DNA of 64,000 nucleotides from Paenibacillus chondroitinus NBRC 15376. GTDB taxonomy: Bacteria > Bacillota > Bacilli > Paenibacillales > NBRC-103111. Position 1 is the stretch's first letter, and each line of letters opens with the position of its first letter. The DNA lies in NCBI RefSeq assembly GCF_004000765.1, contig NZ_BILW01000025.1, positions 1-64,000 of the forward strand, written 5' to 3'. This document shows, piece after piece, positions 1 to 8,861 of the stretch. The translations under genes were made by a program, and so were the position numbers. The notes beneath the pieces were generated by a model. It did no database searches, had not been told where the DNA came from, and saw only the letters and a program-made list of their open reading frames with translations.

Positions 1-10
1 TTTTACGAGA

Positions 11-37
11 AAACCTTACAAATGTAAGGTTTTTTTG
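11..37 (+). terminator. Stem-loop terminator at left edge
   Basis: AAACCTTAC and GTAAGGTTT pair around a 4-nt loop and run into a T tract. It probably ends a gene lying left of the window. Confidence 0.75.
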
Positions 38-194
38 TTATATATCCGATTAATCAAATAACGATGAACCTGCGATATCCAATTGCTGCTAATTGAGACG
101 ATCACTTGAAAGAAAGACATTCGGAAAAACGGATATTCTACATGAGATTAGGTCGATTTACGTTAAATTCCATATAAAATCACGAACAATAACC

Positions 195-223
195 TTGATT
201 AATTAAGGAATCCTATGTATTAT
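195..223 (+). promoter_or_regulatory. Probable sigma-A promoter of the MpsC-like gene
   Basis: TTGATT (195-200), a 17-nt spacer and TATTAT (218-223) lie about 50 nt before the ATG at 275. The -35 box sits inside a near-palindrome (CCTTGATT/AATTAAGG). The rest of 38-274 shows no gene. Confidence 0.45.
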
Positions 224-274
224 TAGTATAGCTCGAAAAAATACAGATCAATTATTCCTCTTGAAGGTGATTTA

Positions 275-625
275 ATGTCCGTACCGGATGATTCTAATGA
301 ATACAAGAAGAAGCTGTGTCACCTGTATAACGAGATATCCAAAGAATTATTCGGTTTTGGTACCACCTTGCTGAAGGTTTCCTTGGATCAGAATATCATT
401 ACTTTTCATGCAAAGCATCGCCGGTCGCCCCGCTCAACAGCTTTAGAAGGAGAGGCTCCTACGCTTAAACACGAGGTCGATTTTTACATGTCCTCGATTT
501 ACAAGAAGAGAATCCGGGAAAAGCTGGAGCAAGAACTAGGGTTGTCCATGGATGCGGTGTTAAGAGATTATGATCCGCCGACGCAATGGGCCATCACGAA
601 CATTATTCTTAAACCAACTAAATAG
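275..625 (+). CDS. DUF2294 / MpsC-like protein
   Basis: A 116-residue soluble protein with no signal peptide or membrane segment. The length, the conserved middle (TALEGEAPTLKHEVDF) and the LxxDYDPPT-like C-terminal part fit the DUF2294 family. That family includes MpsC, named in staphylococci as part of a sodium-translocating, membrane-potential-generating system, though many members stand alone and have no tested role. There are no mpsA or mpsB partners here. The ATG is preceded by GAAGGTGA at good spacing. The gene is monocistronic, between a promoter at 195-223 and a terminator at 713-765. The family call is from recognition of the pattern, and the function is unproven. Confidence 0.65.
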   Translation: MSVPDDSNEYKKKLCHLYNEISKELFGFGTTLLKVSLDQNIITFHAKHRRSPRSTALEGEAPTLKHEVDFYMSSIYKKRIREKLEQELGLSMDAVLRDYDPPTQWAITNIILKPTK

Positions 626-712
626 TCTAGACCACGGTGTATCTCTTTTGATCTATCTTAAGGGCTTACCCGCTTGAATATCACTTGATGTCTCTTTCCA
701 TTGTTTACGATG

Positions 713-765
713 AAAAGTGCTCTTGTTAGAAGTTATCTTCTACCAAGGGCACTTTTCTATTTTTT
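713..765 (+). terminator. Long stem-loop terminator
   Basis: AAAAGTGCTCTTG pairs with CAAGGGCACTTTT (one G-U pair), and TAGAAG/CTTCTA extends the stem internally. A T-rich run follows. It ends the MpsC-like gene and insulates the next operon. I saw no riboswitch core between it and the next start. Confidence 0.75.
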
Positions 766-881
766 GCAGGTCTTAGCAAGTGCGCGGCATATATTTGTGA
801 GCCCGTGTAGAATACTAGTAAAAATTTAACAAAGGGATTTGCGCTACAAATTATATATATGATATTGGGAGGATGTTAACG

Positions 882-1976
882 ATGAAACAAAAAATGCTTC
901 GAGGTTTGATTTCTTTATCCGTAGTAGGACTGGCTTTGACGGGATGCGGTACCGCGCCTGCGAAAGATCAGGGGAATACTGGTGCCGCAACAGCTTCACC
1001 TGCGGGAACATCAGGGGAACCTACACAATTGGTTATTTCCACTTGGGGCTTTTCCGATGATTTCTTCAAGAAAGAAGTGTATGCACCTTTTGAGAAAGAG
1101 CATAATGTGAAGATTGTTTTGGAAATCGGCAATAACTCCGAGCGTTTAAACAAAGTGAAACAAGGCAGTTCCAAAGTGGATCTTATCTATTTATCCGACT
1201 ACTATGCACAGCAAGGAATTGAAGCAGGACTTTTTGAGAAAATCGACCGCAGCCGTATTCCGAATTTAAAAGATATCTACGATATTGCGAAAGCACCGCT
1301 TGGTGAAGACTACGGTCCGGCCTATACCGTTGGCCGTTTCGGAATTGCTTACAATCCGAAAGCAGTAGGTAAAGAGATCACGTCGTGGAGCGACCTGTGG
1401 AGTCCTGAGCTCTCCAAGAAGCTGACGCTGCCAAACATTACGTCTACGACGGGCCCAATGGTACTGGATGCAGCATCACTGGTCTCCGGAAATGCAAAGT
1501 TCAATGAGGATCAAGCTTTTACCAAGGTCAAGGAGCTGAATAAAGGAGTCGTCAAGTACTATGGACAAACTTCTGAATTCGTGAATATGTTCGCGCAAGG
1601 AGAAATTGCTGCAGGTCCGATCATGGAGATGTATGTGAAGGATTTGAAAGCAGCAGTGCCGGATACGAAGTTCATTTCCCCGAAAGAAGGGGCATATGCC
1701 GTAATGAATACGGTCAACGTTATTAAAGGAAGCAAAAATAAGCAGCTAGCGGAAGATTTCATCAACTGGCATTTGAGCAAAGAAGTACAAGAGAAATCTG
1801 CGAAAGCAAAAGTGGATTCACCCGTAAACACGACGCTGCAACTCTCAGCTGATGAAGCGCAAGGCATTACTTATGGCGCTGATGTTGTAAACAAGCTGAT
1901 CAAGTTGGATATGAAATTCGTGAATGAGCATCTTAAATCGTGGATTGATCGTTGGAACAAGGAAGTTGCTCAATAA
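882..1976 (+). CDS. ABC transporter substrate-binding lipoprotein, PotD-like
   Basis: A 364-residue extracellular solute-binding lipoprotein of the polyamine/iron type 2 class. The start is ATG 882, 9 nt after GGGAGG; an in-frame ATG at 873 overlaps that ribosome site and is less likely. The N-terminus has a Lys/Arg head, a hydrophobic core and the lipobox LTGC with lipidated Cys22, then a Thr/Ala-rich tether. The mature part carries type 2 signatures such as YGPAYTVGRFGIAYNP and a late VNVIKGSKNK segment. It is the first gene of a six-gene operon with two permeases, an ATPase, a nucleoside hydrolase and an adenine deaminase, so I infer a purine base, a nucleoside or a related compound as ligand rather than a polyamine. 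The ligand is not visible in the sequence. Confidence 0.85.
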   Translation: MKQKMLRGLISLSVVGLALTGCGTAPAKDQGNTGAATASPAGTSGEPTQLVISTWGFSDDFFKKEVYAPFEKEHNVKIVLEIGNNSERLNKVKQGSSKVDLIYLSDYYAQQGIEAGLFEKIDRSRIPNLKDIYDIAKAPLGEDYGPAYTVGRFGIAYNPKAVGKEITSWSDLWSPELSKKLTLPNITSTTGPMVLDAASLVSGNAKFNEDQAFTKVKELNKGVVKYYGQTSEFVNMFAQGEIAAGPIMEMYVKDLKAAVPDTKFISPKEGAYAVMNTVNVIKGSKNKQLAEDFINWHLSKEVQEKSAKAKVDSPVNTTLQLSADEAQGITYGADVVNKLIKLDMKFVNEHLKSWIDRWNKEVAQ

Positions 1977-2050
1977 TATCAAAGTGGACAAGGGTATATG
2001 CTTGGGTGTATACCTTTGTTTTCTTAAAAGGACTTGAAGGGGGCTTGGTT

Positions 2051-2983
2051 ATGAAAAAGAAAGTCATCCTCGACGTGGATACAGGGATCGATGATGCGTT
2101 AGGCATCCTGCTTGCTGTACGAAGCGGAGAAATGGACGTACTAGGCATCACTACGGTGAATGGAAACGTATCGCTGGAGCAAGCGACAAAGAATACATGC
2201 AAAATTCTCCAATTACTGGAGAAGGAGCATGAGATTCGTGTCATTCAAGGCGCGAATAAACCTTTGATGCGCCCGACGTTCTTTGAGCACCGCGTCCATG
2301 GTAAGGATGGGCTTGGCGGGGCATTACTTGACATGCCGGTTCACGTGGAGGCAGCGGACGGGCATGCCGTTGATTTCATCGTGGAACAAGTGAAACAGCA
2401 TGCGGGAGAGGTCACATTGGTCATGACGGCTCCACTGACGAATCTGGCTTTGGCGGTTATGAAGTATCCGGAGCTGGTTCATCAGGTGAAAGAAGTGATT
2501 GTGATGGGCGGTGTCGTTCAAGGATTCGGCAATGTGACGCCTACAGCGGAGTTCAACATGTACGTCGATCCGGAAGCGGCCAAAATCGTATTCCAGGCAG
2601 GATTTCCAGACCTGACGCTTGTCGGGTTGGATGTAACAAGGAAAGCGCTGCTGACAGATGACCATATCCGTGCACTCGGAGACTCGCCGATAGCCCGATA
2701 TGTGAAGGAGAGCACTGCGGAATATATGGAGCGTTATTATGAACGCAATGGTGTTAGAGCTTGTGCGCTTCATGATCCGCTTGCTGTCGGAGTTGCTCTA
2801 AATAAACAGCTGGTCACGACCCGCAAGTACTACGTCGATGTAGAAACCAAAAGTGAGCTATGCGATGGGCAAACGGTGTGCGATTTTCAGAATCGCTTGT
2901 CCAAAGCGGCCAACGTGCACGTATGCACGGAGGTTGCGGCTGACGAATTTCTCGAACTTTTTATCCGCACGTTACGTGCATAG
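2051..2983 (+). CDS. Inosine/uridine-preferring nucleoside hydrolase
   Basis: A 310-residue enzyme splitting nucleosides into base and ribose. The N-terminal DVDTGIDDA motif (Asp8, Asp10, Asp14, Asp15) is the calcium and ribose site of the family. A middle FNMYVDPEAA segment and a later LHDPLAV segment, with the His-Asp of the active site, are also present. The length is normal for the family and there is no signal peptide, so it acts in the cytosol. ATG 2051 follows a GAAGGGGG site; an upstream in-frame ATG at 1952 would overlap the preceding gene and has no ribosome site. Its place between the binding protein and the permeases suggests that imported nucleosides are its substrate. Base specificity cannot be told. 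Confidence 0.9.
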   Translation: MKKKVILDVDTGIDDALGILLAVRSGEMDVLGITTVNGNVSLEQATKNTCKILQLLEKEHEIRVIQGANKPLMRPTFFEHRVHGKDGLGGALLDMPVHVEAADGHAVDFIVEQVKQHAGEVTLVMTAPLTNLALAVMKYPELVHQVKEVIVMGGVVQGFGNVTPTAEFNMYVDPEAAKIVFQAGFPDLTLVGLDVTRKALLTDDHIRALGDSPIARYVKESTAEYMERYYERNGVRACALHDPLAVGVALNKQLVTTRKYYVDVETKSELCDGQTVCDFQNRLSKAANVHVCTEVAADEFLELFIRTLRA

Positions 2984-3010
2984 CGAACCAAGGAACAGGA
3001 GTATAGCTGC

Positions 3011-3832
3011 ATGAAAAAAACGTACTTATTATTACTATTGCTGCCGGGCGTATTATTCCTGACAGTTTTCATGGTAGTTCCGATCCTTCTTACGATAGGT
3101 TCGACCTTTTTCGATAAAGGAACATTTACCTTTGCAGGGTATTTAAATTTTTTCAAAGACCCCTACTTCCTCAAAATTGTGTGGACGACGCTGCGTGTCA
3201 GCTTGGTCACCACGATTCTCTGTATCATTCTTGGGTTCCCGGTAGCCTATTTTATATCCAAACAAGGACCGAGACAGAAGGCGATTTTGCTTGCGCTGGC
3301 CATTTTTCCACTGCTGACAAGCTCTGTCGTTAGATCGTTCAGCTGGATGATTATTTTAGGTAAAAAAGGGTTACTCAACAACGCGCTGATCGCGATCGGT
3401 CTCATTAAGGAGCCACTGGATATTTTGTACACGCCAACGGCCATGATGATCGGTCTCATCCATTTGTTTTTACCGCTCATCCTTATTACGTTGGTCGGTG
3501 TTCTTGAGAATATAGATCCGGATCTGATTAAAGCAGCGGAGAGCTTGGGTGCTAACCGATTTAAAGCTTTCGTGAAGGTCATTGTACCACTCAGCGTTCC
3601 CGGATTAATCATAGGAAGTATTCTTGTTTTTGTCGGCAGTTTGACGGCATATACAACGCCTGCGTTGCTCGGTGGCAAGCAGCGGGTCATCTCCACTTTC
3701 CTTTATCAGAATGCGATTACGCTTAACGACTGGCATCTTGCCTCCGTCATAGCCGTGATTATGATCGTGATTACCTTCGTCGTCATCGCGCTTATGAATA
3801 AACTGGCGACTAAATTAAATCCGAAGGGGTAG
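3011..3832 (+). CDS. ABC transporter permease, PotB-like
   Basis: A 273-residue integral membrane protein with about six helices, the first at residues 5-30 directly after the start. The cytoplasmic EAA-type loop, which contacts the ATPase, is seen as AAESLGANRFKAFVKVIVPL. Overall layout matches PotB/CysU-like type I importers. It is followed after 4 nt by the second permease, so the two are probably translated together and form a heterodimeric channel. The substrate is inferred from the operon only. Confidence 0.88.
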   Translation: MKKTYLLLLLLPGVLFLTVFMVVPILLTIGSTFFDKGTFTFAGYLNFFKDPYFLKIVWTTLRVSLVTTILCIILGFPVAYFISKQGPRQKAILLALAIFPLLTSSVVRSFSWMIILGKKGLLNNALIAIGLIKEPLDILYTPTAMMIGLIHLFLPLILITLVGVLENIDPDLIKAAESLGANRFKAFVKVIVPLSVPGLIIGSILVFVGSLTAYTTPALLGGKQRVISTFLYQNAITLNDWHLASVIAVIMIVITFVVIALMNKLATKLNPKG

Positions 3833-3836
3833 AAGT

Positions 3837-4625
3837 ATGCGGGAAAAGAATCGAGGGCTGGCGTTTTTCACCCTTCTTGTCTATATTTTCTTGCTCGGGC
3901 CGCTCGTTATTATAGCATTTGCTTCATTTGAGCCAGGGAGTGTACTGAAATTCCCACCGACAGGATTTTCGTTGAAATGGTACCGCAACATTTGGGAAGT
4001 TAAGATGTTCATGACAACCGCGGGTACCTCTATTATTGTATCGCTGATCGGTAATTTGTTTGCTTTGCTGCTTGGAATTCCAGCGGCGTATGCGTTAAGC
4101 CGGTTTACGTTTAAAGGGAAAGAGGCGCTGAATGCCGTTTTTATTTCCCCTGTGCTTATTCCCGGTATCGTTCTTGGTTTTACGATGCTGAGGTATCTTA
4201 TCGTCACGTATAACCTTCCGATCTATGCAGCTCTGCTGATTGGACATACGGTGATCATGCTTCCGTTCATTATCCGCGTCGTGGCATCAAGCTTATCGAA
4301 CTTCGATTTCGCGGTAGAGGAAGCTGCTTTAAGTCTTGGCGCCGGACGGCTGAAAACGTTCTTTAAAGTAGTCCTGCCGAACATTAAATCAGGTATTATT
4401 GCAGCTATTCTGATTGCATTTTTGGAATCTTTTAATAATGTCGACATCTCGGTCTTTATGACGGGTCCCGGCATCAGCACGCTGCCTATTCAGATGCTGA
4501 CGTACGTGGAGAATCATTTTGACCCTACGATTGCTGCTATTTCGGTTTTACTTATGATTTTAACTGCGGTACTTATGTTCATCATTGAACGGTTGATGGG
4601 TTTATCCTACTTCACCAAACGATAA
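3837..4625 (+). CDS. ABC transporter permease, PotC-like
   Basis: A 262-residue partner permease with an N-terminal helix at about residues 8-30, five further helices and an EAA loop seen as EEAALSLGAGRLKTFFKVV. The short gap to the gene before it (4 nt) and to the ATPase after it (15 nt) supports one transport complex. PotC-type subunits of this length are typical of polyamine, iron and molybdate importers. The link to two purine-salvage enzymes argues for another cargo in this case. Confidence 0.88.
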   Translation: MREKNRGLAFFTLLVYIFLLGPLVIIAFASFEPGSVLKFPPTGFSLKWYRNIWEVKMFMTTAGTSIIVSLIGNLFALLLGIPAAYALSRFTFKGKEALNAVFISPVLIPGIVLGFTMLRYLIVTYNLPIYAALLIGHTVIMLPFIIRVVASSLSNFDFAVEEAALSLGAGRLKTFFKVVLPNIKSGIIAAILIAFLESFNNVDISVFMTGPGISTLPIQMLTYVENHFDPTIAAISVLLMILTAVLMFIIERLMGLSYFTKR

Positions 4626-4640
4626 CGGAGGCTTTCATCC

Positions 4641-5702
4641 ATGGCATTGCTTACTTTGGAAAATATTTCGGTTGCCTACGACCAGCAATATATTTTGAAG
4701 GACTTCAATTTAAGTGTAGAAAAAGGAAATTTAATATCGCTACTCGGTCCAAGCGGATGCGGGAAAACGACGACTTTACGGCTCATCGCCGGCTTTCTGG
4801 AAGCTAAATCAGGCAAATTTGCTTTAAATGGGAAGGACTACACGCGCATTCCCGTCAGCAAACGTAACTTCGGCTTCGTGTTCCAGAGTTATGCGCTGTT
4901 CCCGCACTTGTCCATCTACGATAATGTGGCGTTTGGTCTTCGTCTTCGGAAGGTAAGCGGCGCGGAGCTTGATCGTCGTGTTCGCAGCATTCTGGAAACG
5001 GTAAGCTTATCCGGCTTCGAGAAGCGTTATCCGAAGGAGCTCTCAGGCGGTCAAAGACAGCGGGTGGCCATTGCCCGGGCGCTAGTCATCGAACCTGAGC
5101 TGCTGCTCTTCGACGAGCCCCTAAGCAATCTGGACGCTAATCTGCGCATCAATATGCGTGTTGAGATTCGCCGTATTCAGCAGGAGCTTGGTATCACTAC
5201 CGTCTATGTATCGCATGATCAGGAGGAGTGCTTCTCTATCTCGGATCAGGTGGCCATTATGAACAAAGGGATTATTGAGCAGCTGGGAGCTCCGGCGACG
5301 ATTTTCAAATATCCCAAAACAGAGTTCGTAGCTCGTTTTATTGGTTTCACGAATTTTATCTCTTTTGATACCAGGTATGATGAAAAAGAGGTAATTGCTC
5401 TTAAAGTGAAAGATCATATGTTCACTGTAACCAAACATGCCAGTAAGGGAGAGCAGGTCGGGATGCAAGGCGCTATTCGTCCGGATGATGTCATTCTTGG
5501 TATGCCGGGAGACATCGAGGAAGGTCCCAATGTCGTGACAGGACGTGTGAAAGTGAGCACCTTCTTAGGCAGAAGCTATCAATACGTCGTTCAGACGATA
5601 CTGGGAGACATTACGGTCAATAAAGAAATGGAACTCCCGTATCCGAGCGGGCAAGAGGTTCGGCTTCATTTTCCAAGCGAGAAATTGGTTCTAGTAGAGT
5701 AG
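4641..5702 (+). CDS. ABC transporter ATPase, PotA-like
   Basis: A 353-residue nucleotide-binding subunit. Walker A GPSGCGKT is at residues 36-43, the LSGGQ signature at 134-138, Walker B LLLFDE at 154-159 and the switch His in VSHDQEE. The last 110 residues form a TOBE-type regulatory domain, as in PotA and MalK. ATG 4641 follows CGGAGG. The protein is expected on the inner face of the membrane as a dimer driving the two permeases upstream. Its family is clear, and the cargo is inferred from the adjoining adenine deaminase and nucleoside hydrolase. Confidence 0.92.
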   Translation: MALLTLENISVAYDQQYILKDFNLSVEKGNLISLLGPSGCGKTTTLRLIAGFLEAKSGKFALNGKDYTRIPVSKRNFGFVFQSYALFPHLSIYDNVAFGLRLRKVSGAELDRRVRSILETVSLSGFEKRYPKELSGGQRQRVAIARALVIEPELLLFDEPLSNLDANLRINMRVEIRRIQQELGITTVYVSHDQEECFSISDQVAIMNKGIIEQLGAPATIFKYPKTEFVARFIGFTNFISFDTRYDEKEVIALKVKDHMFTVTKHASKGEQVGMQGAIRPDDVILGMPGDIEEGPNVVTGRVKVSTFLGRSYQYVVQTILGDITVNKEMELPYPSGQEVRLHFPSEKLVLVE

Positions 5703-5723
5703 TGTACTTGGAGGGAAAGGCAT

Positions 5724-7436
5724 ATGCAGGTTGATCTACTGATTGAAAATGTAAAGATTTATAATAGTTATTTTAAAACATTCATTGAAGGTAATGCAGC
5801 CATTCTGGATGGCAAGTTTCTATATATCGGGACTAAAGGTGCGGGAAGCTTTGCAGCTGCCGAACGTCTGGACGGGCAAGGGCGCTACATGATTCCAGGG
5901 CTCATTGACATCCATCTGCACATCGAAAGCACAATGGTCACTCCGGAGACGTTCTCGTACGGCCTTATTCGCAACGGGGTGACAACGATTGTTCCCGAGC
6001 CGCATGAAATTGCCAATGTTTTCGGATTGGACGGGGTCAAAGAATTCATCAAAGCAAGCCAGAATTGTGTAGCGGACATGTTCTATGCTCTTCCTAGTTC
6101 GGTTCCTGCCACGTCCATGGAAACGTCCGGCGGCTCGATTGAAATCGAGGATATGGATGAGCTTCTGCGGACGGAGCGCATTATTTGCTTAGGTGAAATT
6201 ATGAACTTCGTAGATGTCATCACCGATCCGGACTGCAAAACAAATCAGATTATCAACCATATTCGCAAACACTATCCGCAACTTATTATTGAGGGGCATG
6301 TGCCGAAACTGTTGGATTTGGACCTGCATAAGATGATTTACAGCGGAGTCGACTCCGATCACACGCATCAGACGATTGAGGGGATGGAAGCCAGAATCGC
6401 TGCGGGCATGTTTATTGAAATTCAAGAGAAATCAATGACACCTGAAGTGATGGATTATTTGATTGAGCATGAAGTATCGGAGCATTTTTGCTTTGTTACC
6501 GACGATGTCATGGCGGACTCCTTCGAACGGCGCGGTCACTTGAATCACATTGTGCGTAAAGCCATCGAGATGGGCATGAAGCCTGAGCATGCGATTTATG
6601 CCAGTACTCTCTCCCCAGCCAAAAGAATGCGGATGTATGACCGTGGTGTTATTGCACCGGGCAAAGTCGGCGATTTTCAGCTGATTTCTGATCTGGAACT
6701 TCTGACAATTGACCAAGTGTTCAAGCACGGACGCAAGGTTTATGATGTTCGAGAGGCTTATACGTCAGTCACGAACGAACCTGCTTTTCCGCCGCATTAT
6801 TATCAAAGCGTCCAGATGTCGCCGTTAACAGAAGCGGATTTCTCAGTTAACGTAGACTTAGAGGACGGTTCATATGCCTGCCGTGTCATGATGGTGAAAA
6901 ACGGCTCTACCTTTACAGAGGAGCATCATACGGAGGTTCATGTCCGTTCTGGTGAACTTATGTGGCAGGATAGTGGAAAAGGACTTATTGCTACTTTTGA
7001 ACGCTATGGTAAAAACGGAAATCGTGCCTATGGTTTAATTGGCGGCGATACGATTAAACGCGGAGCTGTGGCGACGACGTACTCCCACGATAATCATAAT
7101 TTACTTGTTGTCGGTCACAATCCTCAGGATATGGTCATCGCGGCGAACGAAGTGATTAACAATCAGGGGGGCTTTAGCGTCGTAGAAGACGGAAAAGTCA
7201 TCGCTTCTCTTAAGCTGCCTGTCGGCGGGATTTTGACGGAAGCTCCACTTGAGCAAGTTGCTAAAGAAGTAGAACATCTGCGTAAAGCGATGGAATCATT
7301 AGGCTACTGTCATTATAATCCTATTATGTCGATCAGCACGCATTCTTTACCTGTAAGTCCTGCTTTGAAAATTACAGACCATGGTCTAATCGACGTGAAC
7401 AGCGGCAAAGTTGTACCGCTAATCGTCTCTAATTAA
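5724..7436 (+). CDS. ade: Adenine deaminase
   Basis: A 570-residue amidohydrolase converting adenine to hypoxanthine and ammonia. The metal-binding signature PGLIDIHLHIEST (His64 and His66) lies at residues 58-70, and the order and length match bacterial Ade/AdeC, including the C-terminal GGILTEAPLEQV segment. It is the last gene of the purine operon, 21 nt behind the ATPase, and is followed by a strong bidirectional terminator. Together with the nucleoside hydrolase it would turn imported adenosine into adenine, then hypoxanthine, releasing ribose and ammonia as carbon and nitrogen sources. That pathway is inferred from the gene set. Confidence 0.92.
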   Translation: MQVDLLIENVKIYNSYFKTFIEGNAAILDGKFLYIGTKGAGSFAAAERLDGQGRYMIPGLIDIHLHIESTMVTPETFSYGLIRNGVTTIVPEPHEIANVFGLDGVKEFIKASQNCVADMFYALPSSVPATSMETSGGSIEIEDMDELLRTERIICLGEIMNFVDVITDPDCKTNQIINHIRKHYPQLIIEGHVPKLLDLDLHKMIYSGVDSDHTHQTIEGMEARIAAGMFIEIQEKSMTPEVMDYLIEHEVSEHFCFVTDDVMADSFERRGHLNHIVRKAIEMGMKPEHAIYASTLSPAKRMRMYDRGVIAPGKVGDFQLISDLELLTIDQVFKHGRKVYDVREAYTSVTNEPAFPPHYYQSVQMSPLTEADFSVNVDLEDGSYACRVMMVKNGSTFTEEHHTEVHVRSGELMWQDSGKGLIATFERYGKNGNRAYGLIGGDTIKRGAVATTYSHDNHNLLVVGHNPQDMVIAANEVINNQGGFSVVEDGKVIASLKLPVGGILTEAPLEQVAKEVEHLRKAMESLGYCHYNPIMSISTHSLPVSPALKITDHGLIDVNSGKVVPLIVSN

Positions 7437-7439
7437 TAT

Positions 7440-7473
7440 AAAATCCCGCACTCATTATGAGGCGGGATTTTTT
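7440..7473. terminator. Bidirectional terminator between convergent genes
   Basis: AAATCCCGC and GCGGGATTT with inner CTCA/TGAG form the stem, followed by T residues on both strands. It serves the adenine deaminase operon and the convergent cytochrome c gene. Confidence 0.85.
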
Positions 7474-7477
7474 GTGT

Positions 7478-7846
7478 TTATTTCTTGTCGGCAAGCCAAG
7501 TAGCGAGGGATGAAATTTCATCATCGGATAACTTGCCTTTGAAGCTAGGCATTGCGCCTTTCCCGTTTGTCACCGTTGAAGCAATTTGGTCCTTAGAGAG
7601 CTTGCTGCCTACTTTTTGAAGATTAGGACCTACGGCACCTTCCAAGTTGACGCCATGGCAGCTAACACAGTTGGCTTTGAACACAGCGGATGCTTCCACC
7701 TTCGTTGTAGTCCCTGTGCTCGCAGACGGGCTAGCTGATACGACAGGGCTTGCAGAAGCGGCCGGGCTCGGTTTTGTTTCGGTTTTGCCGCAAGCAGCTA
7801 AAGAACTGGCGAGCAGCAGCGTGAGGACTAATAGCGTTTTCTTCAT
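7478..7846 (-). CDS. Lipoprotein cytochrome c (c551/c550-like)
   Basis: A 122-residue membrane-anchored electron carrier. The N-terminus is a lipoprotein signal with lipobox LAAC (Cys19), followed by a Ser/Ala/Pro/Thr tether to about residue 50. The heme domain has CVSCH (Cys60, Cys63, His64), and Met99 in GAMP is the probable sixth ligand. This is the layout of Bacillus CccB-type cytochromes. A good AGGAG site precedes the ATG. The gene is divergent from the Tat-linked dehydrogenase genes at 8048-10583, so it is the likely electron acceptor of that enzyme. The pairing is an inference from position. Confidence 0.88.
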   Translation of the reverse strand: MKKTLLVLTLLLASSLAACGKTETKPSPAASASPVVSASPSASTGTTTKVEASAVFKANCVSCHGVNLEGAVGPNLQKVGSKLSKDQIASTVTNGKGAMPSFKGKLSDDEISSLATWLADKK

Positions 7847-7919
7847 GTGAACTTCTCCTCATATACATAGGTTCAAGTGCAAGACAGCCACCGGTTGCAT
7901 GCAAAATCTGCATAATGAC

Positions 7920-7931
7920 TGTAAATTTACA
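7920..7931. promoter_or_regulatory. Perfect 12-bp palindrome in divergent promoter region
   Basis: TGTAAATTTACA lies between the divergent cytochrome c and Tat-substrate genes. A shared operator is possible, but a palindrome this short and AT-rich can arise by chance. Confidence 0.25.
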
Positions 7932-8047
7932 TTGCCCGAATTGCTAATTTTTCATACAACAATGAATAAGATAACGGGTCTGAGCTCATGATATCCATAA
8001 CTACCATAACTAACCTATTGTTCATAAAATTCCAAGGAGGCAATCAA

Positions 8048-8827
8048 ATGGCTGAGAAAAATGTGGAAAATTCTCCTGACCAGTCGCGACGCAGTTTCCT
8101 GAAATATACCGGTACTGCCATAGGTGGAGTGGTGGTCGGAGGAGTAATTGGCAGTGCGATTTCCGGTGGATTTACCAAAAAGTCCACGACGCCAACCCCT
8201 TCGCCATCCCCATCGGCATCCCCACAAGCTCAAGCCGGCATGGACTACAACAGAGCGCCTATGTTTTTCAATCAGGCTCAGCTGCAAATGACAGAAGCTG
8301 CGGCTGAACGCATTTTCCCCAAAGATGAAAGCGGTCCGGGGGCGACGGACTTGGGAGTTGCCTTTTACATCGATCATCAGTTGGCAAGCCCATGGGGCGT
8401 GAATGCCCGTACGTATCGGACGGGTCCCTTTGTGAAAGGGGAAGCGACGCAAGGCGACTACTTAAGTATTCAGCGCCACGAGTTGATTACGATGGGCCTG
8501 CAGAGCATGGAGGAAACGAGCAAGTCGAAATATACCAAATCCTTCGTGGAGTTGGCTCCTGAGGAACAGGATGCGATCCTGACCTCGATGGAAAAAGGCG
8601 AAATTAATGTGGTAAATGGCGTAACGGGTAAAACCTTTTTCAACCAATTCCGTGTGCTTGTGATGGAGGGCGTGTATTCAGACCCGCTATATGGTGGGAA
8701 TAAGGATATGCAGGGCTGGAAGATGCGGAAATATCCGGGCAACCAAATGAGTTATACCAATATCATGGACAAGGATCAATTCGCCGTTATGGAACCTCGG
8801 AGCTTGCATGATCATTTTGTTCATTAA
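8048..8827 (+). CDS. Gluconate 2-dehydrogenase subunit 3-like protein with Tat signal
   Basis: A 259-residue small subunit of a membrane-facing FAD dehydrogenase. The start ATG 8048 is set by AAGGAGG at 8034-8040; a longer frame from 7988 lacks a ribosome site. A twin-arginine signal, RRSFLKYTG with Arg14-Arg15, is followed by a glycine-rich hydrophobic stretch and a Thr/Pro/Ser linker. The rest matches the gluconate dehydrogenase gamma/subunit 3 family, with TEAAAERIFPKDE-like and DYLSIQRHEL segments. It precedes the GMC flavoprotein, which has no signal of its own, so this subunit probably carries it through the Tat pore. The actual sugar or alcohol oxidised is unknown. Confidence 0.85.
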   Translation: MAEKNVENSPDQSRRSFLKYTGTAIGGVVVGGVIGSAISGGFTKKSTTPTPSPSPSASPQAQAGMDYNRAPMFFNQAQLQMTEAAAERIFPKDESGPGATDLGVAFYIDHQLASPWGVNARTYRTGPFVKGEATQGDYLSIQRHELITMGLQSMEETSKSKYTKSFVELAPEEQDAILTSMEKGEINVVNGVTGKTFFNQFRVLVMEGVYSDPLYGGNKDMQGWKMRKYPGNQMSYTNIMDKDQFAVMEPRSLHDHFVH

Positions 8828-8861
8828 ATATGAAATTCAATGAGGGAAGGGAATAAAGCAC

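Noticed and set aside
626-881. Purine riboswitch upstream of the purine operon
   Set aside because: I looked for a three-way junction core and the conserved loop motifs but found just a simple terminator hairpin and AT-rich DNA.
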